From Alphaproteobacteria bacterium (GTDB lineage Bacteria; Pseudomonadota; Alphaproteobacteria; UBA6615), in contig JABDJY010000216.1 in assembly GCA_013003285.1 (NCBI GenBank), positions 1-7,039 on the forward strand: a stretch of 7,039 bases of DNA, read 5' to 3'. Under the pieces are notes generated by a model, which did not search any database, was not told the origin of the DNA, and saw nothing but the letters and a program-made list of their open reading frames with translations. Positions 1 through 6,474 of this stretch are shown piece by piece (position 1 is the first letter of the stretch; each line of letters starts with the position of its first letter). A program made the position numbers and the translations under genes.

Positions 1-628
1 GCGCCCTACCGGTGCGCTCCATATTGACCTTGTAGAACTGGTCCAGGCGCTCGGTGCCGATGCGCCCGGGCATCAACATGTTTACCGTGACGTTATCGCT
101 GGCGACCTCGAAGCTCAGGGTCTTCGCCCAATTGGCGATCGAGACCCGCAACGTATTGGAGATGCCGAGCTCGGGGATCGGCTCGATGACCCCGGTCGAG
201 GAGACGATCAACACCCGGCCCCATTGGCGCTCGCGCATGCCCGGCAGCAGATGGCCGGTGAGCCGGAAAATACTCAATACCATGGCCTCGAATTGCGCCT
301 GCCAGGTTTCAGGTTCAACCTGGCTGATGGCGCCAAAGGGCGGCCCGCCAGTATTGTTCACGAGGATATCGATGCCGCCGAAAGTTTCCTGGGCGAAGCC
401 AGCGACCGCGTCGATGGCAGCCGGATCGGATAGATCGCAGGCAATGCCATGGGCCTCGACGGCGTATTTCTGCGAGATTTCCACAGCAATTGCGGCGCAT
501 TTCTCACCGTTGCGGCTGCACAATATGACCCGCACGCCCTCGGCTGCCAGCGCCTCGGCAATAGCACGGCCAATGCCCTGGCTGGCGCCGGTGATCAGCG
601 CGCGTTTACCGTTTATTCCCAGATCCAT
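1..628 (-). CDS. SDR-family oxidoreductase-like protein, C-terminus cut by the window edge
   Basis: Reading leftwards from an ATG at 628-626 gives 209 uninterrupted codons to the window edge, so the C-terminus (typically another 40-60 residues) is missing. The Rossmann features of a classical short-chain dehydrogenase are present: glycine motif TGASQGIG at residues 13-20, acidic DLSD near 65-68, and NNTGG at 91-95. The catalytic tetrad is degenerate. The Asn position is Met116 and the Ser (VSSTG) is kept at about 144. Tyr and Lys of YxxxK are replaced by Ser157 and Arg161 with spacing kept (I-SNTL-R). Similar 'SNxxR' SDRs annotated as 3-oxoacyl-ACP reductase-like are familiar to me, so this is probably an established divergent subgroup rather than decay. 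The start is supported by a GGGGGG-rich ribosome site (634-639) five bases upstream. It lies 39 bases after the DUF4340 gene, so co-transcription is plausible but a functional link is not shown. Substrate and catalytic activity are unknown. Confidence -1.
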   Translation of the reverse strand, partial: MDLGINGKRALITGASQGIGRAIAEALAAEGVRVILCSRNGEKCAAIAVEISQKYAVEAHGIACDLSDPAAIDAVAGFAQETFGGIDILVNNTGGPPFGAISQVEPETWQAQFEAMVLSIFRLTGHLLPGMRERQWGRVLIVSSTGVIEPIPELGISNTLRVSIANWAKTLSFEVASDNVTVNMLMPGRIGTERLDQFYKVNMERTGRA

Positions 629-667
629 GGCTTCCCCCCGAAAGCGGTGGCTCAGTGATGGTGGTGT

Positions 668-1726
668 CTAGGAGGCCTCATCCTTTATCGGCTCGAGCAC
701 AGTCTCGAGCTTAGCGGTGAGATTCTCGTAGGCCGCGCTGGGCAGCCAGTACACCCAATCGCCGACCCGCCGGTTGATTTCCTCAACGCTGGCCCGGGCG
801 GCCTTGGCGGCATCCGACTGGTCGGTCGGATCCCCGACAAAGGCGGCGTTGAATTCAGCCCAGTTTTTCTTGTCGATATTCGCCAACCGCGCCGACACCC
901 TAACGCCATCGAAGGTCGTTATCGTTGCCGTTTGGGCGTCGCTGGGTAATTTAAATTCGCTGCGCGGCTGAATGTCTTCCAGGCTTATATTCGCCAACAC
1001 GCGGCTAATCGACGTAACCTTGCGCTTGTCGACGACGCGCCCCTCGGGCACCTCGGCCATCGTAAAATCTTCGGCATCAGGGGTCTCGCGCGACAACGTT
1101 ACCGTACCCTCAGCACTATTAAGTTCGACCCGCGCCACCGTATTAGCGGGTATCGTAACGATCGAGCGGTCCAACCATGGCACCAAACGGGTCTGCACAT
1201 TGGCGATACCGCTGACCAGCCACACATTGTTGGTGTCGGGTTCGCGGATATAGGTGCCGCTGACAGAACCGTCGATGAAACGGGCGCTGGGCCGACCGAT
1301 AATGGACTCGGCAAGAACAGAACCCGATCCATCTGAAATTCTAATATAGGCGGATTCGGCGTTGATGCCGTCGATATCATCCACTTCGAGACGCTCAAAT
1401 CGTTCCGGCCGGGAGGTCTTGCGTTCGATATAGCGCATGTCCGAGATACTAACGATCAGACGCCGGACATCGTTGGAGTCGACGCGATAACCGAACCGGT
1501 CGGGCGTGATCCAACCATCGTCGCCACGCTCCAGCGTGAACGAACCGAAGCGGCTTTTCACCTCAACCTTAGTCGCGGCGTCCGGGTTGGCGCGCAGAGC
1601 GGCAAAGACCGGCTCACGATCGACCGGATCGAAACTAGCCGTCGGCCGATCGAGAACGACGAATGTTGCCAGCACCACCGTCACGATGGTGACGATCAAC
1701 CAGCTAAAAAATACACGCGGGCTCAT
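668..1726 (-). CDS. DUF4340 domain-containing membrane-anchored protein
   Basis: This 352-residue protein begins with an uncleaved-looking signal anchor (residues about 5-25, FFSWLIVTIVTVVLATFVVL). The rest is a soluble, beta-rich, presumably periplasmic region. The family call rests on the whole-protein pattern: GSFTLERGDDGWITP (61-75), the segment around GRPSARF and GTYIRE (144-162), NNVWLVSG (166-173) and WLDRSI (184-189). All are typical of DUF4340 proteins, which commonly follow GldG-like genes. The C-terminal tail (about 300-352) is charged and helical. The ATG is preceded at seven bases by GAGGGGGG (1734-1741), and the gene starts 19 bases after the GldG-like stop, so it belongs to the operon. 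Known: the family accompanies GldA/F/G-type exporters but its biochemical role is unassigned. Inferred: an accessory periplasmic subunit of the exporter. The family call is firm, the function is not. Confidence -1.
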   Translation of the reverse strand: MSPRVFFSWLIVTIVTVVLATFVVLDRPTASFDPVDREPVFAALRANPDAATKVEVKSRFGSFTLERGDDGWITPDRFGYRVDSNDVRRLIVSISDMRYIERKTSRPERFERLEVDDIDGINAESAYIRISDGSGSVLAESIIGRPSARFIDGSVSGTYIREPDTNNVWLVSGIANVQTRLVPWLDRSIVTIPANTVARVELNSAEGTVTLSRETPDAEDFTMAEVPEGRVVDKRKVTSISRVLANISLEDIQPRSEFKLPSDAQTATITTFDGVRVSARLANIDKKNWAEFNAAFVGDPTDQSDAAKAARASVEEINRRVGDWVYWLPSAAYENLTAKLETVLEPIKDEAS

Positions 1727-1745
1727 AATCTATCCCCCCTCGAAC

Positions 1746-3671
1746 CTAGTGCAACGCGGCGCGATAGAACCGCGCCCGGCGCATCCGGCGCACGAGTGCC
1801 AGTAATAAAGCCAGGATTGCGATGACCACCGGCACGGCCCAGATATTGATGACCCGCACCCGGTTCTCCAACGTTTCGACATTGTTGCGCAGCGAACGCT
1901 GCACCTCGCGTAAATCGCGCCGGCTCTGCAACATTTCGACCCGGAAATTATCGATTTCTTGCTGCTGGGCAGCGGTGAACGGAACGCCGGTCGCCTGCTC
2001 TTCGCGCTGTAAATTTTCGATGTTGACCTCGATGGCCTGGATACTCGTGAGAAGTTCCTGCTCGCGGGCCCGGAACTTATCGTCGGCTTCCTGACGCATG
2101 TCGGCGATAACCTGGAACGGACGGACCGAGAAACCACGGCCGCGCAGCCCAACCAAAGCCTGACTGCCGCGCAGATTGTCGAGCGCATTAATCGCGAAAT
2201 CGGCGTTGTTGGCGCTCGGCACGGTCAAGCGCTGGCCGCCAATGTCCTGCACCTGAGCCCAGTTCCGATCGGCCAAGAAGTCCGCGTCACCGACAAGGAT
2301 CGCGTTGAGCGGCGCTTTGCTTTCGGCAAGATGAGCCGCCTTTACCGCGTCCGCGTCTTCTGCCGCGTCGAGTACTTCTTTCGGCGGTCCGTCGGGGAAA
2401 GCCGACTTGATGTCGCCGGAGACCCGTGCGGCGATGGCGTAGGACTTATCTTCCGGCTCGAACTTCTCGATTAGCGCAATCGGATTAGGCTGCTGTGCAA
2501 TTTCGAACGCGTTCATCAGGTTCGAGTTGTTGGAGGTAAAAATCAACGGCTCGAGTTTCGTGGTCGCCCCCTCAATCGGCAGAAAGGCACCTGTGGAACT
2601 GACAACAATGCGCTGCAACTGGGCGCTGACGCTGTCTTCCGCGGTAAACCGCTCGCCCTGAAGGGTCAGCCAAGCAACATAGTCGACGGCGACCTGTTGG
2701 CCGGTCTCAGGATCGGGGAAACCGACCCGAACGGCGTCGTCGCTGTTGGCGACAAACTTGCCTAGCGGCATCTCGACGCCCCACGATGCGAGCAGCGGCT
2801 GCATCGTGGCGATGCCCACACCCGGTGGCGGCAACTGCCCGGCCGACGGCCCCGCCAACGCCATCGATTCCGCGAACGGATCGACAAAAGCGAGCACCCG
2901 ACCGCCGTTCATGACGAACTGGTCGATATTGTAAGCCAGAGTAGCGTTGAGCGTGTGGACCGCCGCGAGCACCAGGACTTCGGTACCATCCGGCAATTCC
3001 GTATCGTCGCGTTCCATAAACTGGACATCGAAGAACTGCTTCATACCGTCAACGATGAGCCACGGCTGGAAGCTATCAAACTGCGTACCCTGCAGCGGTA
3101 AATCCGACAGCACCGAAACACGTGCCTTATCGGGGTTGGCCAGATTATGGATTAGCCGAGTGAGATCATATTCCAGAAACGGGCTGCGCTCGGGCGCCAG
3201 ATAGCCGATGGCATCGGCGTCATCGGTGCTGTTGGTGCCCGCCAATCCAAAATAGACCCGCTCGCCGGACTGGTCGAAGGGCAAACCCTGCAGTCCATCG
3301 CTAACCGCCAAATCCTCTTCTGGCGAAAACGGTTCCGGATCGAAAACTTCGATCCGGACATTGCCGTTCGAGAGGCGTTCATATTCGCCCAGTAGTTCGG
3401 ACACTCGCGTGGAGTGACGCGCAATATCGGGACCGATTTCATTGAACCGCCGCGAATAGTAAAGGCGCACATCGATCGGCTCGTCGATCGCCGCGAGCAA
3501 GTCCTTGGTGCCATCCGACAGGGTGAACAATTGGTCTTCGGTCAAATCGAGACGGCTCGCCGTAAACGCTGTGTTGATAAGCGCGTTAAAGGCGAGGAAG
3601 AAAATGATCGCCAGACCAATACTGAGCGTCGCCAGTACGCTGCGATCGGCATTTTTTATTTTATCGATCAT
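1746..3671 (-). CDS. GldG-like ABC transporter auxiliary protein
   Basis: The 641-residue product has the architecture of GldG / ABC_transp_aux proteins. There is an N-terminal membrane helix (about 13-35), followed by the hallmark stretch LDLTEDQLFTLSDGTKDLL (41-59), where the periplasmic region begins. A large periplasmic domain follows, with NGGRVLAFVDP (255-265) typical of the GldG fold. Next is a charged coiled-coil stretch (about 525-605, rich in Glu, Gln and Arg), then a second membrane helix (about 609-627) and a short basic cytoplasmic tail (RRMRRARF). Both ends are therefore anchored with the bulk outside the inner membrane. Known: GldG partners the GldF permease and GldA ATPase in Bacteroidetes; proteobacterial homologues have no settled substrate. 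The start lies 3 bases after the permease stop, with a purine-rich AAGAAGAG about 10 bases upstream, implying translational coupling. Length and both membrane segments look complete, with no sign of a frameshift. Confidence -1.
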   Translation of the reverse strand: MIDKIKNADRSVLATLSIGLAIIFFLAFNALINTAFTASRLDLTEDQLFTLSDGTKDLLAAIDEPIDVRLYYSRRFNEIGPDIARHSTRVSELLGEYERLSNGNVRIEVFDPEPFSPEEDLAVSDGLQGLPFDQSGERVYFGLAGTNSTDDADAIGYLAPERSPFLEYDLTRLIHNLANPDKARVSVLSDLPLQGTQFDSFQPWLIVDGMKQFFDVQFMERDDTELPDGTEVLVLAAVHTLNATLAYNIDQFVMNGGRVLAFVDPFAESMALAGPSAGQLPPPGVGIATMQPLLASWGVEMPLGKFVANSDDAVRVGFPDPETGQQVAVDYVAWLTLQGERFTAEDSVSAQLQRIVVSSTGAFLPIEGATTKLEPLIFTSNNSNLMNAFEIAQQPNPIALIEKFEPEDKSYAIAARVSGDIKSAFPDGPPKEVLDAAEDADAVKAAHLAESKAPLNAILVGDADFLADRNWAQVQDIGGQRLTVPSANNADFAINALDNLRGSQALVGLRGRGFSVRPFQVIADMRQEADDKFRAREQELLTSIQAIEVNIENLQREEQATGVPFTAAQQQEIDNFRVEMLQSRRDLREVQRSLRNNVETLENRVRVINIWAVPVVIAILALLLALVRRMRRARFYRAALH

Positions 3672-3681
3672 CGCTTAAGCG
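3672..3681. repeat. Perfect 10-base palindrome at the permease/GldG junction
   Basis: CGCTTAAGCG is a perfect palindrome filling the 3-base gap and covering the permease TAA stop, immediately before the GldG ATG. It lies between the purine-rich ribosome site and the start codon. A 10-base palindrome can occur by chance in a window this size, so any regulatory meaning is speculative. Confidence -1.
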
Positions 3682-4409
3682 CTCTTCTTGATTTCGACAA
3701 TCGCGGTATTGATGAACAGGGCCACGCCGATCACCGAGGCGAAGAACAGAATGTCGCGCACATCGATGACACCTTGCGACAAATCGCCAAAGTTGGTGAG
3801 GAAGCTGAGCTCGGCGACGGAATCAACAAATTTCGGCGGCGCCCAGGCGCGGAAGAAGGCCTGTACGATTTCGACCCCGCTCATGAGGAATACGAAACCG
3901 AGGACTGCCGCCAAGACAAAGGCCACTACCTGATTTTTGGTCAGCGCCGAAACGCTGGCGCTGAGCGCGAGGAAACCGCCGGCCATCAGCCAGCTGCCCA
4001 CATAGGCGGTTACAATTACCCCATTGTCGGGATTACCCAGGAAATTCACCGTCACCCAAATCGGGAAGGTCAACAGCAGCGCGATACCGGCGAAGATCCA
4101 GGCCGCCACGAACTTGCCGATGACCGCCTGGCCGGTTGAAATCGGCAGGGTCATCAGAAATTCCATGGTGCCGGATTTGCGCTCTTCGGCCCACAGCCGC
4201 ATGCCCACCGCCGGTATCAGGAACAGGTAGAGATAGGGATGATAGATGAAGAACACTTGTAAATCGGCCTGGCCGCGTTCGAGCCAATTTCCGAAGAAAA
4301 ACGTTAAGCCGCCGGCCAGCGCCAAGAATATAACGATGAACACATAGGCCACCGGCGATGTGAAATAAGCCGACAATTCGCGCCGGCAGATGATCCACGT
4401 ATTACGCAT
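3675..4409 (-). CDS. ABC-2 type transporter permease (GldF-like)
   Basis: This 244-residue integral membrane protein has about six hydrophobic segments (roughly 20-40, 55-71, 98-123, 131-153, 161-181, 218-238), the usual size and topology for a single ABC-2 permease subunit that would work as a homodimer. The strongest motif is EERKSGTMEFLMTLPI (75-90), the cytoplasmic coupling segment of the EExxGTxExLLtxP type found in GldF/NosY-like permeases. The N-terminal 'RRELSAYFTSP' is also typical of this group. Its ATG overlaps the end of the ATPase gene by 8 bases (ATGCGTAA). It has a perfect AGGAGGTG Shine-Dalgarno inside the ATPase coding region, seven bases upstream, which fixes the start and suggests translation both coupled and independently strong. 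It should pair with the adjacent ATPase and with the GldG and DUF4340 proteins as periplasmic partners. Transport direction is probably export; the substrate cannot be read from sequence. Confidence -1.
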   Translation of the reverse strand: MRNTWIICRRELSAYFTSPVAYVFIVIFLALAGGLTFFFGNWLERGQADLQVFFIYHPYLYLFLIPAVGMRLWAEERKSGTMEFLMTLPISTGQAVIGKFVAAWIFAGIALLLTFPIWVTVNFLGNPDNGVIVTAYVGSWLMAGGFLALSASVSALTKNQVVAFVLAAVLGFVFLMSGVEIVQAFFRAWAPPKFVDSVAELSFLTNFGDLSQGVIDVRDILFFASVIGVALFINTAIVEIKKSA

Positions 4410-5409
4410 GGTTTGCCACCTCCTGCACCCCTACGCCCCCCGTGTCGTCTCCAGATTCGTTCGGTGCCCCGCCAATCGTCAGATTGCGGAACACGTCCTC
4501 AAGCCGTCCTTTTTCGACAAACATCTCGTCGACCATTAGGCCATTTTGATCGAGCGCCGAGCGCACCGGCCCGATGATATCACCGCCATTGTGCGGAAAT
4601 GCGACCAACTCGCTTAAGCCACTGGACTGGATTACCTGCTCGACCGAACGCACTTCGCTGATATCGTGAAGGATCGACATGCACTTTTCAGCATTGTCGG
4701 GCGTAATCCGAATGCCAACCGCATTGTGGAAGCGCGAGCGCTCTTCAAGCTGCGACGGCATCTGATCCGCAACGATGCGCCCCTGCGAGATGATAATCGC
4801 GCGGCTGCATACCGCATCGACCTCTTCCAGAATATGGGTCGAGATGATGATCGCCTTTGTGCTCGACATACGATCGAGCAACTCGCGCACTTCATGCTTT
4901 TGATTGGGGTCGAGACCGTCGGTCGGTTCGTCGAGAACCAGAACGTCGGGATCGTGAATGATGGCCTGCGCCAAGCCAACCCGTCGTTTATAGCCCTTCG
5001 AGAGGGTCTCGATCGGCTGGTGCAGCACGCGCTCCAAATGCAGGCTCTCCACCGCTTGTTCGATGCCGCGGCGGCGATCTTCGCGGGATAATTTGCGCAC
5101 GTCGCTTACAAAGTTGAGCAGGCTGTGCGGGGTCATATCGCCATACAGCGGCGCCCCCTCGGGTAAATAGCCGATGCGCCGTTTGATCTCGATCGGATTG
5201 CGGCGAACATCGCTGCCGCAGACCGTGATATTTCCCGACGTCGGCGACAAATAGCCGGTGGCCATTTTCATGGTGGTCGATTTGCCCGCGCCGTTCGGCC
5301 CCAGAAAGCCAAGCACTTCGCCGCGATCAACCGAGAATGAGATATTATCGACAGCGGTGATCGGACCGAACTTCTTGGTCAGGCCGTTGATTTCTAACAA
5401 TCTGTCCAC
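4402..5409 (-). CDS. ABC transporter ATP-binding protein (GldA-like)
   Basis: The 335-residue protein supplies the nucleotide-binding subunit of the exporter. Visible motifs, in order: Walker A GPNGAGKST (37-45); Q-loop region YLPEGAPLY (81-89), with no Gln at the usual place; signature LSKGYKRRVG (136-145) in place of LSGGQ; Walker B plus D-loop VLVLDEPTDGLDP (156-168) with catalytic Glu161; and the switch His192 (STHILEEVD). The YLPE..PLY and LSKGY variants are normal for the GldA/ABC-2 exporter branch, so they do not suggest inactivity. After about residue 220 comes the extra C-terminal domain common in this branch, ending in EDVFRNLT (304-311) and a Gly/Asp-rich tail. The start is GTG, supported by AGGGAG (5420-5425) ten bases upstream and by alignment of 'LLEINGLTKKFG' with family N-termini. 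It is the first gene of the operon and overlaps the permease gene by 8 bases. Confidence -1.
   Translation of the reverse strand: MDRLLEINGLTKKFGPITAVDNISFSVDRGEVLGFLGPNGAGKSTTMKMATGYLSPTSGNITVCGSDVRRNPIEIKRRIGYLPEGAPLYGDMTPHSLLNFVSDVRKLSREDRRRGIEQAVESLHLERVLHQPIETLSKGYKRRVGLAQAIIHDPDVLVLDEPTDGLDPNQKHEVRELLDRMSSTKAIIISTHILEEVDAVCSRAIIISQGRIVADQMPSQLEERSRFHNAVGIRITPDNAEKCMSILHDISEVRSVEQVIQSSGLSELVAFPHNGGDIIGPVRSALDQNGLMVDEMFVEKGRLEDVFRNLTIGGAPNESGDDTGGVGVQEVANHA
4417..4424 (-). promoter_or_regulatory. Strong Shine-Dalgarno for the permease gene
   Basis: On the minus strand this reads AGGAGGTG, essentially full complementarity to the 16S rRNA 3' end. It ends seven bases before the permease ATG (4409). 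It lies inside the last codons of the ATPase gene. It is the best ribosome site in the operon, and it decides the permease start. Confidence -1.
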
Positions 5410-5419
5410 GATTTATCCG

Positions 5420-5425
5420 CTCCCT
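5420..5425 (-). promoter_or_regulatory. Ribosome binding site supporting the GTG start of the ATPase
   Basis: AGGGAG on the minus strand, ten bases before the GTG at 5409-5407. No ATG in frame nearby gives a full-length N-terminus, so this site is the reason for accepting the GTG start. Confidence -1.
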
Positions 5426-5476
5426 AAAACTTTTCTGCGTTTTCGTTTTCGTGCCTGAGCGATCCCCGTTGACCGC

Positions 5477-5653
5477 CTAAAGGTGACGCTCGATCGCAAT
5501 AATTTTCCACGATTTAATCGTTTCTTGGCACTCTTTCAAGATTTCTGCCGTTAACCAAATCGTCGAAATACACTCCCTTGCAAGTGCCGTTGCAACAGAG
5601 CTGTCGGTGACGTCAATTTCGTTACTGTCCGATTTGGAAAGGTACGCGATCAA
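5477..5653 (-). CDS. Possible small gene, 58 codons, doubtful
   Basis: Between an in-frame TAG (just upstream) and a TAG at 5479-5477 there is an open frame. Its only reasonable start is a TTG at 5653-5651. The product would be about 58 residues: a polar beginning (LSKSDSNEIDVTD), then an amphipathic stretch with two Cys (SVATALARECISTIWL, EILKECQETIKSW) and a basic end (IERHL). It reads like a helical protein, but I recognise no family. Against it: no visible ribosome site before the TTG, an out-of-frame ATG nearby (5670-5668) that stops after six codons, and third-position GC near one half, unlike the flanking genes. It could be a chance frame, a decayed gene, or a real small protein whose start I have misjudged. 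Confidence -1.
   Translation of the reverse strand: MIAYLSKSDSNEIDVTDSSVATALARECISTIWLTAEILKECQETIKSWKIIAIERHL
5512..5539 (-). promoter_or_regulatory. Candidate sigma70-type promoter for the ABC operon
   Basis: On the minus strand TTGAAA (5539-5534, five of six to TTGACA) is followed after 16 bases by TTAAAT (5517-5512, four of six to TATAAT). A transcript from here would have a leader of roughly 95 bases before the ATPase GTG. It is the best pair I found in the gap by eye. The match is modest, and AT-rich DNA yields such pairs by chance. Confidence -1.
5577..5596. promoter_or_regulatory. Paired TTGCAA palindromes, possible operator
   Basis: CTTGCAAG (5577-5584) and GTTGCAAC (5589-5596) are each perfect 8-base palindromes sharing the core TTGCAA. 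Their centres are 12 bases apart, close to one helical turn. They lie about 40 bases upstream of the candidate -35 element. Such spacing suits two dimers on one DNA face, but I cannot assign a regulator, and chance remains possible. Confidence -1.
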
Positions 5654-5676
5654 GGCCGGTATGTGCGCATTCTACA

Positions 5677-5694
5677 CGGTAAATTGAATTTCCG
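5677..5694. repeat. Imperfect inverted repeat after the upstream operon
   Basis: CGGtAAATTGAATTTCCG: arms CGG/CCG and AAATT/AATTT around one central base, with one unpaired t. It starts about 15 bases after the stop of the anchored hypothetical gene. As RNA it would give a short, AU-rich, bulged stem without a following U run, so it is a poor intrinsic terminator. As DNA it could be an operator. Confidence -1.
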
Positions 5695-5708
5695 CGCTAC
5701 TATCCCTT

Positions 5709-6443
5709 CTAGGGGTAAACACAGGTTCGGCCGGCGATCTCGGCGAAAGACCGGTTACCGGCAATAATACTAAAGCGAAATTCGCGATCGCCGACCACGA
5801 CGGCATGATGTAGCGGCAGAACACCGACTGTCGATGTGGTCTCACCGCCGGGCCGGGTGAAATACACGGTGACCGGTTTGGCCGGATCGAACCAAGCTTC
5901 CGGACGCCCGCCCGCATTGATCTGCGATTCCCCGATGGCGGTGACGATGATCGCAGCATCGGCAATCGACACCGTATCGTTCGCGCCCGAATAGACCGGA
6001 TTTTGCACCACAAATCGCCGCGTCTCGGGCAGCGGTTCGCAAACGTCCCGCTCCTGCGCCAGCCTGATGACTTCCGCCAGGCGCTCGCGAGACACCCCAT
6101 TGCCGACCCTATCCTGGATCGCGCGCAATAGGGCCGCATCTTCCGCCGTCGGGACTTCCGCCTCATAGCGATCGCGCCACTGGGCGACCAAACCACGTTC
6201 TTCACGCAAGGCGGTCTCGAGGCCGGTGATGTCGGTTCGCAATTGTGTGCTTTCCGCGGTGGCTTGGGCCAACTCGGTTTGTAACACGCGCACTTCCTTG
6301 CGCGCCAACTCCGTGCCGAAATCCCAAGCGTAGTAGCCGGCCCCGATCGCCACCGCGATCACGAACAGCCACCGCAACAGAATGATAATCATCCGCCCCT
6401 GACGGCGGCGGCGATTGCGGCTTTCTGAAAGTCCTAGCGACAT
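5709..6443 (-). CDS. Hypothetical membrane-anchored coiled-coil protein with a two-cysteine periplasmic domain
   Basis: I do not recognise a named family. The 244-residue product starts with a basic segment (RNRRRRQGR, 9-17), which by the positive-inside rule stays cytoplasmic. One membrane helix follows (about 19-39), then a charged coiled coil (about 45-95, ELAQATAESTQLRTDITGLE). A compact domain follows (about 100-244). It has a helical part (LLRAIQDRVGNGVSRERLAEVI, split at the Gly) and a beta-rich part with AWFDPAKPVTVYF (183-195). Its only two cysteines, Cys135 and Cys241, could form a disulfide in the periplasm. The gene begins 31 bases after the TauE/SafE stop, so the two are probably co-transcribed. 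The start is uncertain: the ATG at 6443 has a weak GGGGC site. A second ATG at 6392 (residue 18) has AGGGG only three bases upstream and would shorten the cytoplasmic tail. The function is unknown; tethering or scaffolding is only a guess. Confidence -1.
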   Translation of the reverse strand: MSLGLSESRNRRRRQGRMIIILLRWLFVIAVAIGAGYYAWDFGTELARKEVRVLQTELAQATAESTQLRTDITGLETALREERGLVAQWRDRYEAEVPTAEDAALLRAIQDRVGNGVSRERLAEVIRLAQERDVCEPLPETRRFVVQNPVYSGANDTVSIADAAIIVTAIGESQINAGGRPEAWFDPAKPVTVYFTRPGGETTSTVGVLPLHHAVVVGDREFRFSIIAGNRSFAEIAGRTCVYP

Positions 6444-6474
6444 AATTCTGCCCCGGCGCGCCCCACACTACGCC

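Larger units (their letters stand above)
5410..5708. other. Intergenic region upstream of the ABC operon
   Basis: About 300 bases separate the stop of the anchored hypothetical gene (5709) from the ABC ATPase start (5409). The stretch is visibly richer in A and T than the flanking genes. Reading leftwards it contains an imperfect palindrome just after the upstream stop (5677-5694), a weak 58-codon open frame (5477-5653), two TTGCAA palindromes (5577-5596), a candidate promoter (5512-5539), and an A-rich stretch (AAAACGAAAACG) before the ATPase ribosome site. I see no convincing rho-independent terminator: no GC-rich hairpin is followed by a T run. The likely job of the region is the promoter and 5' leader of the ABC operon. 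Confidence -1.

Noticed and set aside
54..671. Long plus-strand open frame of about 205 codons opposite the SDR gene
   Set aside because: Its translation is rich in Met, Ser, Arg and Pro with no recognisable motif, while the opposite strand gives a clear SDR sequence with a ribosome site. It is the antisense shadow of that gene.
3414..4139. Plus-strand open frame of about 241 codons across the permease/GldG junction
   Set aside because: The product is extremely rich in Glu, Arg, Gln, Asp and His, with no membrane or domain pattern, and it is antisense to two well-supported genes. Its length follows from codon bias on the other strand.
4666..5091. Plus-strand open frame of 141 codons opposite the ATPase
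   Set aside because: Antisense to the Walker B and signature region of a textbook ATPase; no recognisable domain of its own.
5081..5409. Non-canonical Q-loop (YLPE) and signature (LSKGY) as signs of an inactive ATPase
   Set aside because: Both variants are usual in the GldA-like ABC-2 exporter branch, and Walker A, Walker B Glu and the switch His are intact.
5427..5450. A-rich run AAAACGAAAACG and AAAAGTTTT before the ATPase start as a terminator or repeat element
   Set aside because: There is no GC-rich stem and the run is too short for a repeat family; it fits an unstructured leader.
5460..5500. GAGCG...CGCTC arms with an inner ACC...GGT as a riboswitch-like leader structure
   Set aside because: Only 5-base and 3-base stems with large loops; no known riboswitch core is visible.
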